NCBI GenBank assembly: GCA_023129265.1 | Contig: JAGMCJ010000159.1 | Location: 1-8,875, forward strand | Reading direction: 5' to 3' | Length of the DNA: 8,875 nt | DNA from: Thermoplasmata archaeon | GTDB lineage: Archaea > Thermoplasmatota > Thermoplasmata > RBG-16-68-12 > JAGMCJ01 | Part shown: positions 1 through 6,101 of the stretch, in pieces | Position numbering within the stretch: position 1 is the first letter of the stretch | How the letters are laid out: each line of letters begins with the position of its first letter | Notes under the pieces: generated by a model | The model's input: only the letters and a program-made list of their open reading frames with translations | Told to the model about the DNA's origin: nothing | Database searches by the model: none | Position numbers and translations under genes: made by a program

Positions 1-440
1 GGGAATGCGAAAGTGAACGTGCTTCCGCCATCGTGCACGACCTCGACAGGTGCGATTGCAGTGGATATTATGGCCCCGACCATAATCACCAGGTAGAAGA
101 TGTACGCGCTCGGGAATTCCTTGCGGAGATTCCTCAACAGGTCCCTCGCGCCCTTCAGCTCGGGGTTAGCGATGACAACGGCGAAAGCTCCAGCCGCTAT
201 GGCCATGAGCAGGTCGAAAGTCGCCTGAATCTTCTTGCTCACGGTCACGAGGTTTCCCATATCCGACTGGGCGATTGACGTATAGATGAAAAGGTGAGCG
301 GAAATGGCGCATACGAGGAAGAGGATCGACAGTATAAGTAGGGACTTGTGAAAGGCCTTCATCGTCTTTTGCCTAAGCAAAGCGATGACTATGATTACCG
401 ACATGGTCAAGGCCGCGAAGGCAGTGACATACTGGAATAT
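1..440 (-). CDS. Multi-pass membrane protein, partial (C-terminus beyond left edge)
   Basis: This reading frame on the minus strand stays open to the left edge, so the C-terminus is missing. The visible part has about four hydrophobic helices: one near FQYVTAFAALTMSVIIVIALL, a second around LLILSILFLVCAISAHLFIY, a third around FDLLMAIAAGAFAVVIA, and a fourth around YIFYLVIMVGAIISTAIAP. Basic residues sit in the loops between helices 1 and 2 (RQKTMKAFHK) and 3 and 4 (KGARDLLRNLRK), as expected for cytoplasmic loops. The start is uncertain. The nearest ATG (404-402) would cut helix 1 in half. A GGAGGT at 452-447 lies six bases before an ATA codon at 440-438, which would keep the helix whole, so I used that position. 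The frame has no stop until 737-735, and a TTG at 581-579 is another option. I do not recognise the family; a sensor or transporter membrane domain is possible. Confidence 0.6.
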   Translation of the reverse strand, partial: MFQYVTAFAALTMSVIIVIALLRQKTMKAFHKSLLILSILFLVCAISAHLFIYTSIAQSDMGNLVTVSKKIQATFDLLMAIAAGAFAVVIANPELKGARDLLRNLRKEFPSAYIFYLVIMVGAIISTAIAPVEVVHDGGSTFTFAF

Positions 441-660
441 TTTACTACCTCCATCTAATGCTATCTGGTCGTTTTTCCACGCGCTTCGCGCCTTAAAAAT
501 GGTGCCGTTGCCGTTATCTATAATGATAATCCAGGATGTCCTGGGCAGAGGAGCGTTCTCACTCTCAATAGAGATAATCAATTTTGATTTTCGTTCGAGA
601 ATATTAATCCGTTTCCATTCGAATTGTGCACTTCGAGGCCGTCCGGGGAGATACCGATTT
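441..660. promoter_or_regulatory. AT-rich divergent intergenic/promoter region
   Basis: This stretch separates the leftward membrane protein from the rightward gene at 661 and is visibly more AT-rich than its flanks. On the plus strand, AATATTAAT at 600-608 is a candidate TATA element. It would place a transcript start near 629-632 and leave a leader carrying GGGGAG (645-650) before the ATG at 661. On the minus strand, ATTTTTAAGG (about 500-491) could be the TATA element for the membrane protein. Two small dyads lie between them: CTCT/AGAG at 562-573 and AATCAA/TTGATT at 576-589. These could be operator half-sites or chance. The minus-strand frame of the membrane protein also stays open through this region, so part of it may be coding. 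Confidence 0.4.
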
Positions 661-1944
661 ATGGCACAGAGAACTGTTGAACTCAGCTCCAATGATGTTG
701 ACGTATTGTCGGACATTGTGACCAAGCTCGGAGGTTATGCCAAGGGCCTCCTTGATGATCTGAACCTTGGAATCAGCAAGTCGAGGCTCGCGTGGCACAT
801 CGATGAGGTCCACCGCAACCTCACCAGGCTCAGAGAGTCGAACGGAGGAAGGACACTGATTCTACGACCGCCGGGACTGAACCACAGTCCCATGTTGGAC
901 AACATGGGAGACACGTGGAACTACACACAGACGCTCAGATTCGCGGCAGGCGCCACCATGATATCGCAGAGGTACCAGCGGTTCATGTCCGCGGAGAACC
1001 TGAGAAGGTCCATGCTCGCGAAGATACTCTACAAGTGCCAGACGGGGATACTGGACGATCTCGTTGACACGCACAGGTACTCCTACATCGAGGCGAAGGA
1101 CCTCTATCACCACGTTCTATCCTCAATGACTGACCCGGACTTCGAGATGAACGCGTTCAAGAACAAGCTGACGTCGATGATGAAGCAGGAGCAGCTGGGC
1201 CTGTTCGACCTCGTGACGGACATCACCGCGAGCTTCAACGAGATGTTCGTCGAATCGCCGCACGGCCACGAGCTCTTCTATCAGATGGATGTCCTGGACG
1301 AGAGGGTCACGCTGGGTCAAGCACTGACCATGTTCCAGAAGGAGGGCTCCCTGGACACGAACAAGATCAGGAGGATCGCCTCGCGCTTCTACGCGCCTTC
1401 GGACGACCTCGAGTGGTATGACCGCGTGGCGAACTACGTGAGCGGGGGGACCAGGTACAACCTCATAGACATCTCGTTCTGCGAAAGACACCTCGACCTC
1501 AGCCATATCAATATGCTCTTGGAGGGGTGGTACTACTACGATGTGGTCATCGTGTACCTCAACAACATCGTGCACATATACCAGGACCTGAAGGAGGGCA
1601 TAGCGAACCTGTCGCTGATATCCCTGCGGGAGGAGGAGGTCTGCGATCTCAAGACGCTGGGCGGGTACAATCCTCGGCTGACGATGAACGACTATTCCAG
1701 CCATATACGCAGGCTCGCCGGATACGCCTCGAGGGCTCTGGAGATCGTGACACACGGTTACGAGGATGAGACGCTCTACTACCCGTTCATTACGGTGATG
1801 ATGCCTGTGGTAATGATGGCCGACTGGATCGGGAAACAGGACTCCTTCATAGGCCTCTACCTGGACGAGCTATCACCGGCCCTGCAGAGAGTCGCGGCGG
1901 ACGTCGAGGAGATCGCGCCCGAGGCCGCCGAGGCGGTCGTCTAG
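661..1944 (+). CDS. Class I isoprenoid synthase-like protein, 427 aa
   Basis: The predicted protein is largely alpha-helical with no signal peptide or membrane span. At residues 131-137 a helix ends in LDDLVDT, which fits the first aspartate-rich Mg-diphosphate motif (DDxxD) of class I isoprenoid synthases. About 170 residues later, NNIVHIYQD (301-309) fits the spacing of the second metal site (N-x3-S-x3-E/D in terpene cyclases, with His in place of Ser here; N-I-x3-D in squalene/phytoene synthases). The following KEGIANLSLISLREEEV resembles the segment after that motif in phytoene-synthase-like enzymes. If correct, it would bind a prenyl diphosphate through Mg2+ in the cytosol; substrate and product cannot be read from the sequence. 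Helices extend past both motifs to an acidic, alanine-rich tail. ATG 661 is chosen because it follows GGGGAG by ten bases and the same frame upstream is AT-rich and non-coding in character. The assignment is motif-based and tentative. Confidence 0.8.
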   Translation: MAQRTVELSSNDVDVLSDIVTKLGGYAKGLLDDLNLGISKSRLAWHIDEVHRNLTRLRESNGGRTLILRPPGLNHSPMLDNMGDTWNYTQTLRFAAGATMISQRYQRFMSAENLRRSMLAKILYKCQTGILDDLVDTHRYSYIEAKDLYHHVLSSMTDPDFEMNAFKNKLTSMMKQEQLGLFDLVTDITASFNEMFVESPHGHELFYQMDVLDERVTLGQALTMFQKEGSLDTNKIRRIASRFYAPSDDLEWYDRVANYVSGGTRYNLIDISFCERHLDLSHINMLLEGWYYYDVVIVYLNNIVHIYQDLKEGIANLSLISLREEEVCDLKTLGGYNPRLTMNDYSSHIRRLAGYASRALEIVTHGYEDETLYYPFITVMMPVVMMADWIGKQDSFIGLYLDELSPALQRVAADVEEIAPEAAEAVV

Positions 1945-2285
1945 TTCTGTATCGTCCACGCCGTGTCCGAGGAGACCTTTATCCAGCATCCTCTGCCTGG
2001 TTCCAGGGACTCGTTCGAAGCGTATTCTCTCAGGTAATATGGCGGCCCGCTCGCATCGAACCCCTCGACGGAGACGTATGGAACTCCCGCCAAAGCATCG
2101 CTCGCGAGCCTCGTCAGCTGGGACTTGGAAACGTTCGCCACTATGGCTGCGATCACTGGGTCATATGCGGTGGGTTCCTCCTCTGAGGGACTGGAGACGA
2201 CATCGCCCGTCCCGCCGAGAATCACCGCAAACACAGAAAGAGACAATACAACGAGTATGCTGGCTATCTTCTTGCCCACGGCCAT
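1941..2285 (-). CDS. Secreted 114-aa mini-protein: signal peptide plus half of repeat unit B
   Basis: The N-terminus MAVGKK is followed by a hydrophobic stretch (ASILVVLSLSVFAVILGG, residues 8-25), a typical export signal, then an acidic linker (SSPSEEEPTAYD). Residues 61-114 align with the last about 55 residues of the two large exported proteins in this window: ALAGVPYVSVEGFD matches SLAGVPWTRIEGFD, PPYYLREYASNESLEPG matches PPHFLRRYSALDTLQSF, and CWIKVSSDTAWTIQN matches AIWIKVTQDCWWLVDG. The GWNLVSYPSF strand that opens unit B elsewhere is missing, and I did not find it in the other frames. The ATG at 2285 is chosen over an upstream ATG because GAGGAGG lies seven bases before it and the signal peptide starts there. 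Its stop overlaps that of the isoprenoid-type gene in a shared CTAG. Function unknown; possibly a surface partner or decoy of the larger proteins. Confidence 0.75.
   Translation of the reverse strand: MAVGKKIASILVVLSLSVFAVILGGTGDVVSSPSEEEPTAYDPVIAAIVANVSKSQLTRLASDALAGVPYVSVEGFDASGPPYYLREYASNESLEPGRGCWIKVSSDTAWTIQN
1944..2105 (-). repeat. Isolated C-terminal half of repeat unit B (protein-level repeat)
   Basis: This codes for residues 61-114 of the mini-protein. It shares the LAGVP...VEG, PP..LR.YA, and W(I/F)KV...W.(V/I)Q(G/N) blocks with the unit B segments at 5869-6093 and 6105-6329. The similarity is clear in protein but diverged in DNA, so the duplication is old. Confidence 0.7.
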
Positions 2286-2324
2286 GAACAAGCCTCCTCG
2301 GTACAGGCATATCAACGTCCACAT

Positions 2325-2331
2325 CTTATTT
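2325..2331 (-). promoter_or_regulatory. Candidate TATA box for the mini-protein gene
   Basis: On the minus strand CCAAATAAGAT contains AAATAAG centred about 43 bases before the ATG at 2285. A transcript start near 2304 would give a leader of about 20 bases that carries the GAGGAGG ribosome binding site. The spacing fits archaeal promoters; there is no direct evidence of transcription. Confidence 0.4.
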
Positions 2332-2372
2332 GGAACTGCCCCCATGGAAACCATTAAGAAGTCGTCAGTCCA

Positions 2373-2906
2373 ATGTATTCCAAAGAGATGGCTGAGATCA
2401 AGAACCGAGAAGAAATCCTCAGAGCACTCGCCAAGAAATACGAAAAGGACCCGAGCGGCTGGTCGGTCCTCGTCAGGGAGAACAGGTCAGGCTACTCGGA
2501 CTTCCTCATCTCCACGGCGGACGAACTGTGGCAGATGAAGGTGGACAGCCTTTACAGGCCGGACGCGAAGGCAATGGGGATGAAGGTCGGAGGAAAGAAG
2601 GAAGCGCGCAGAATCGTTTCTGACTCCGCGCCGACGTTCGGGTTCCGACCCATGCCCGCGGGCATCCTCGAAGGGTTCCTCGGCGGGGACTTCGGGCGTG
2701 AGGAGTTCGCCAGGACTATCGACAGGGTGCTCAGGGAGAGGCCCGTAAGGCTCAGCGAGATCGACTCTCCGGGCGTGATTCAAGGCCCGATCCAGTTCGG
2801 ATGGAAGGGGTACCTCTCGGACAAGCAACAACTCCTGGACGCGAAACTGAAGAGGAGTTTGGACAGGATGCTCTTCAAGGAAGGGCTTGGCCTCGGCTAC
2901 GCGTGA
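2373..2906 (+). CDS. Conserved-looking protein of unknown function, 177 aa
   Basis: I do not recognise this family. The protein is soluble and charged, with no signal peptide, membrane segment or cysteine. It begins with a probable helix (NREEILRALAKKYEKD, residues 11-26), followed by a mixed region containing SDFLISTADELWQMKVDSLYRP (43-63). A Gly/Pro-rich stretch, GFRPMPAGILEGFLGG (90-105), comes next, and the protein ends with helices around LLDAKLKRSLDRML. Codon use matches the neighbouring genes, which supports it being real. The start could be ATG 2373 or ATG 2388; neither has a Shine-Dalgarno. ATTAAGAA at 2353-2360 may be a TATA-like element giving a leaderless transcript. It diverges from the secreted mini-protein across an 87-base spacer and is followed by a separate promoter before the GTPase gene, so co-transcription with the GTPase is possible but not required. 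Confidence 0.75.
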   Translation: MYSKEMAEIKNREEILRALAKKYEKDPSGWSVLVRENRSGYSDFLISTADELWQMKVDSLYRPDAKAMGMKVGGKKEARRIVSDSAPTFGFRPMPAGILEGFLGGDFGREEFARTIDRVLRERPVRLSEIDSPGVIQGPIQFGWKGYLSDKQQLLDAKLKRSLDRMLFKEGLGLGYA

Positions 2907-2929
2907 GATAGGACATAGGACCAATATGC

Positions 2930-2937
2930 TTATATAG
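2930..2937 (+). promoter_or_regulatory. TATA box for the small GTPase gene
   Basis: GCTTATATAGCC is a near-ideal archaeal TATA element in the 77-base spacer after the 177-residue protein. It would start transcription near 2958-2962, about 24 bases ahead of the GTG start at 2984. Confidence 0.6.
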
Positions 2938-2983
2938 CCACCAACAGATTTCCAAGGCAGTTCCGGGACGCGAGCGGCCTTGG

Positions 2984-3589
2984 GTGGAGGCACAGGAACA
3001 CAGAGGGAGAGAGACGCCGGACACTATTGTTGTTAAGCTAAAGATATGCCTAGTCGGCGATCCCGCCGTCGGGAAGACCAGTCTGGTCCGACGGTACGTG
3101 AAGGACCAGTTCAAGGACGACTACCTCAAGACCGTGGGGGCGAAGATAGCCAAGAAGACGCTGACCATTCCCTGGAATGGAACTGAGATCAGAGTGGACA
3201 TGATACTGTGGGATATCGCTGGCCTTGGCGGAACGGATTCCGTTCTCAGGAGGGACTACCTCGTCGGGACTCAAGGCGTGCTGGCGGTATGCGACGCCAC
3301 GGACGACAAGACGGTTTCTGGTGTGGCCGACTGGGTTGAAGCGATCCGGGAACTGGCGGGTGACGTTCCCGTGCAAATCGTCATCAACAAGGCCGACGCG
3401 TGCGACTCGGACTCTCCGGGGGTATCGATGAATCTCGATGGAAGCGTCTCCTACATACGCGCCAGCGCCAAGACGGGTAACAACGTCGAGAGGGCATTCT
3501 ACGACCTGGCAAGGAACATCGTCCTCGAGAGAATGGCCCAGAAGATGGCCTCCCCAGAAGGCAGGTCCGCCCTCCGTCCACAAGCTTAA
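2984..3589 (+). CDS. Ras/Rab-like small GTPase, 201 aa
   Basis: All nucleotide-binding motifs of the Ras superfamily are present in order: the P-loop GDPAVGKTS (residues 25-33), a switch I region with a candidate Thr in KTVGAKI (49-55), G3 WDIAGL (76-81), G4 NKAD (135-138) and G5 ASAKTG (160-165). It should bind GTP/GDP and act as a cytosolic switch. The position of the Ras catalytic Gln61 (DTAGQ) is Leu81 here, and the position of Ras Gly12 is Pro27, so intrinsic hydrolysis may be slow or may rely on a partner. There is no C-terminal cysteine box for prenylation; the tail is basic (ALRPQA end). The GTG at 2984 is the only plausible start in frame before the first beta strand and has no clear Shine-Dalgarno. 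A strong TATA box lies upstream. Specific pathway unknown. Confidence 0.9.
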   Translation: MEAQEHRGRETPDTIVVKLKICLVGDPAVGKTSLVRRYVKDQFKDDYLKTVGAKIAKKTLTIPWNGTEIRVDMILWDIAGLGGTDSVLRRDYLVGTQGVLAVCDATDDKTVSGVADWVEAIRELAGDVPVQIVINKADACDSDSPGVSMNLDGSVSYIRASAKTGNNVERAFYDLARNIVLERMAQKMASPEGRSALRPQA

Positions 3590-3592
3590 TAG
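3585..3592 (+). promoter_or_regulatory. Candidate TATA box overlapping the GTPase stop codon
   Basis: CTTAATAG includes the GTPase stop TAA (3587-3589). Transcription would begin near 3613, leaving fewer than ten bases before the ATG at 3622, so the large secreted protein gene is probably nearly leaderless. This agrees with the lack of a Shine-Dalgarno there. Confidence 0.4.
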
Positions 3593-3621
3593 CGAGTAGC
3601 TCCATTCTTTTCTTGTATCAC

Positions 3622-6096
3622 ATGACCGCGGTCCAGATGCGCTCGAAGATCGTCCTTTATCTCCTCGTTGCGGTTCTTCTCATATCTCCTTCCCTGAGCG
3701 GGGGCGATGATCCCGGGCGTGATGTCACGCCCTCTTCGACCTTTCGGGCGGGAACGAGATCGGCGCTCTCGGATAGATTCGCCGAGATGGTGGACTACAG
3801 CGACGTGATGGTCATCAGGAACCTGAACTCCCAGACGTCGATGGATATCGCGGACTACTTCACGAATCAGAGAGGAATCCCTTGGGAGCGGGTCTGCAAC
3901 GTGACAATAGCCCCCACCGAAGTCATCAACCGCCTGACATTCGCCGACCTGAGGACGCAGGTCGAGGACTTCATGGTCACAAACGGCCTCGTTGACACGA
4001 TAAACTACATCGTCACGACCAAGGGCGTCCCGCTCAAGGTCTCCGACTCATCGCTGTCCCGCGCCTCCGTCGACTCCGAGCTGGCACTCATCAACGACAA
4101 CTACAGCGGCTCGATAGGCAACGAAAGCTCGGTCCCGAGTCCGTACTTCAACGTGTCCGCGCCCTTCTCGCACGCGGATTACCACTTCTACATCGTCACG
4201 AGGCTGACCGCCTACACGAAGGAGGAGGCGATGGGGTTGATCGACAAGGCCACGCTCGCGATAGGTAGGAAGGGGACGTTCCTCTTGGACACGGACCCGC
4301 GAAAGGGCGGCGGGTACGAGAAAGGCAACAAATGGATGATCAACGCCGACTACATCCTCCAGCAAAAGGGATTCAACGTCATCTTGGACCAGACCAACGA
4401 CTTCCTGACGAACTACTCCAACATCGCAGGGTACGCGAGCTGGGGCAGCAACGACGGCAGCTGGTCCTGGGCGGAGAACCTGAACGCTGGGTTCGAGGCG
4501 GACGATGACTTTGACGGCGTTCCCGACAACTGGTTCATTGAGGACGTCTCCGGAACCGCCAACGTGTCTAGGAACAGCACGGACGTGCGCTCAGGCAACT
4601 GGTCGGTTGAAATCACACGGCCCACCGCAGACAACGAGCACACTACCGTCGTTCAGAACTTCACCGCGGAGCCGGACAGGCGGTACTTCATCCGCGGGTA
4701 CGCGAACCTCTCGGGGGTGTCCGCCGGGCACGGCGTGTTCCTTCAGATCAGGATTCTCAACGATGCTGGATTCCCTGTGGCGGTCATGAACGGCTCCGCC
4801 AGGACCGGGACCACCGCCAACTATGTCTCCCTCGGGCAGGTCAAACTGGAGCCCAGGAACGAGTCCAATATACAAATCGCGGCCGTCTTCTCCAAATCGA
4901 GCGGCACGGTCGTGTTCGACGACGTCATGCTCATAGACGTCAAGCCGCACAACCAGTGGATCCCCGGTGCGCTGGCGGAGACGTACGTCTCCACGGGCGG
5001 GAGGAGCTTCACCTACGGGACCTCCTACGGCCAGTCCCTTGTCGCCGACCTCCTGAGGGACGGCGTCACGGGGCTCAAGGGCTACGTGTACGAGCCCTAC
5101 CTGAGCGCCTGCGCGCACCCGGATATCCTATTCAAGGCGTATACTGAGGGGTACACGCTCGCGGAGAGCTTCTCAATGGCATCCGAGTACAGCCTGAGCT
5201 GGATGGACGTAATCATCGGCGACCCGAAGCTGGCGCCGTACAATGCGAGCTACCTGCCGGACCTGAGCCTGAACGACAGCAGCGTGTGGTTGGACCCGAG
5301 CCCGGCGATGATGAAAGACTGGATCGACATCGTGGCCGACGTCTCCAATCTCGGTGAGTACCCAGCCACGGATGTGACCGTCTCCTTCTACGAGGGCGAC
5401 CCCAGGAGCGGGGGCACACTTCTCGAGAACAGGAGCTTGGATGTCCTTCATGGCTCGGTAAACACCACGTCGGTGACGCTCCAAATCGCGAACCTGACGC
5501 TAGGCGAACATCAGTTCTGCGCGCACGTGGACTCGCCTGACGAGTATCTCGAGACGGATGAGTCCAACAACATCGCCTGCGCGAACATCACGCTCGTCAG
5601 TGTGCATCTGAACGCGGGTTGGAACCTCGTCTCAATCCCCTACGTGGGGACAAATCGCAGCGTTGAGGCGGTCCTGGATTCCATCGACGGGAAGTACGAT
5701 ACCATTAGGCACTACAACAGCTCGGTGATCGCAGACCCGTGGAAGACGTTCAAGGCGGGAAGGGACCCCTCGCTCAACGAGCTCAGGTGGATTACGAACG
5801 AAATGGGATTCTGGATTCACATGAAGACGGAGGCGGACATCGTGGTCGGCGCGGAAGAGCTGCCCACCACGTGGGTCAGGTTGAAGTACGGCTGGAACCT
5901 CGTAGGTTATCCCTCCTTTTCTGATCGAACTATTCAGGATTCCCTGGCGGGGGTTCCGTGGACGCGGATAGAGGGCTTCGACCCGCTCGCGACGCCCCAT
6001 CACCTGAAGGTGCTCTCCCCCACCGATGTCCTGTCACCGGGGACGGCCATCTGGATAAAGGTCACCCAGGACTGCTGGTGGCTCGTGGACGGCTGA
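3622..6096 (+). CDS. Exported TIGR03790-type protein with carbohydrate-binding-like insert, CARDB and A-B C-terminal module, 824 aa
   Basis: A signal peptide (KIVLYLLVAVLLISPSLSG, residues 9-27) leads into a TIGR03790-like domain. The N-terminal part has VMVIRNLNSQTSMDIADYF, RGIP, TTKGVPLK and LLDTDPRKGGGY; the C-terminal part has IPGALAETYVST, GYVYEPYLSACAHPD and SWMDVIIGDPKLAPY. Family function is unknown. Between GYASWGSND (270-278) and NQWIPGAL (444-451) sits a jelly-roll-like insert (about 286-441) resembling carbohydrate-binding modules: NAGFE, DDDFDGVPDNW, SGNWSVEI, and VVFDDVMLIDV at its end. Next is a CARDB-type domain (546-658; LPDLSLNDSSVWLDPS through TDESNNIACANITLV). Repeat units A (661-746) and B (750-824) close the protein. 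About twenty N-x-S/T sequons support an extracellular, glycosylated location. ATG 3622 is preferred to the TTG at 3613; ATG 3637 is also possible. It converges on the PHP gene with five bases between the two stops. Confidence 0.88.
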   Translation: MTAVQMRSKIVLYLLVAVLLISPSLSGGDDPGRDVTPSSTFRAGTRSALSDRFAEMVDYSDVMVIRNLNSQTSMDIADYFTNQRGIPWERVCNVTIAPTEVINRLTFADLRTQVEDFMVTNGLVDTINYIVTTKGVPLKVSDSSLSRASVDSELALINDNYSGSIGNESSVPSPYFNVSAPFSHADYHFYIVTRLTAYTKEEAMGLIDKATLAIGRKGTFLLDTDPRKGGGYEKGNKWMINADYILQQKGFNVILDQTNDFLTNYSNIAGYASWGSNDGSWSWAENLNAGFEADDDFDGVPDNWFIEDVSGTANVSRNSTDVRSGNWSVEITRPTADNEHTTVVQNFTAEPDRRYFIRGYANLSGVSAGHGVFLQIRILNDAGFPVAVMNGSARTGTTANYVSLGQVKLEPRNESNIQIAAVFSKSSGTVVFDDVMLIDVKPHNQWIPGALAETYVSTGGRSFTYGTSYGQSLVADLLRDGVTGLKGYVYEPYLSACAHPDILFKAYTEGYTLAESFSMASEYSLSWMDVIIGDPKLAPYNASYLPDLSLNDSSVWLDPSPAMMKDWIDIVADVSNLGEYPATDVTVSFYEGDPRSGGTLLENRSLDVLHGSVNTTSVTLQIANLTLGEHQFCAHVDSPDEYLETDESNNIACANITLVSVHLNAGWNLVSIPYVGTNRSVEAVLDSIDGKYDTIRHYNSSVIADPWKTFKAGRDPSLNELRWITNEMGFWIHMKTEADIVVGAEELPTTWVRLKYGWNLVGYPSFSDRTIQDSLAGVPWTRIEGFDPLATPHHLKVLSPTDVLSPGTAIWIKVTQDCWWLVDG
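5602..5859 (+). repeat. Repeat unit A in the TIGR03790-type protein
   Basis: Residues 661-746 begin with LNAGWNLVSIP, continue through SVEAVLDSIDGKYDTIRHYN, W..F.AG, and close with MGFWIHMKTEADIVV. The same order of blocks is seen in the PHP protein at 6339-6569. This pattern resembles GWNLVS beta-rich repeats found at the ends of many large exported bacterial and archaeal proteins. Confidence 0.7.
5869..6093 (+). repeat. Repeat unit B (C-terminal) in the TIGR03790-type protein
   Basis: Residues 750-824 carry KYGWNLVGYPSF, DSLAGVPWTRIEGFD, HHLKVLSPTDVLSPG and IWIKVTQDCWWLVDG. It ends exactly at the protein's C-terminus, as unit B also does in the PHP protein and the mini-protein. There is no membrane anchor after it. 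Confidence 0.75.
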
Positions 6097-6101
6097 CTGA
6101 C

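Noticed and set aside
385..660. N-terminal extension of the isoprenoid-type protein back to an ATG at 385
   Set aside because: The added residues look non-coding, lie antisense to the membrane protein and cross an AT-rich promoter-like spacer. ATG 661 has GGGGAG upstream.
1123..1755. 210-codon open frame on the minus strand
   Set aside because: Antisense to the isoprenoid-type gene, with no recognisable motif and a composition dominated by Val, Arg, His and Glu as expected from reversed codons.
1941..2285. Pseudogene call for the 114-residue mini-protein
   Set aside because: It has an intact frame, signal peptide, ribosome binding site and TATA-like element, and keeps the conserved positions of unit B. 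A remnant remains possible but is not the simplest reading.
2487..2993. 168-codon open frame on the minus strand
   Set aside because: It runs antisense across the 177-residue protein and through the strong TATA box of the GTPase gene, and shows no domain.
3622..6096. Active gingipain/caspase-like cysteine peptidase
   Set aside because: The GDP..L ending is reminiscent of C25 peptidases, but no convincing His-Cys dyad is present: GYASWGSND lacks the His and the Cys in LSACAHPD is not in a typical setting. TIGR03790 is a better match.
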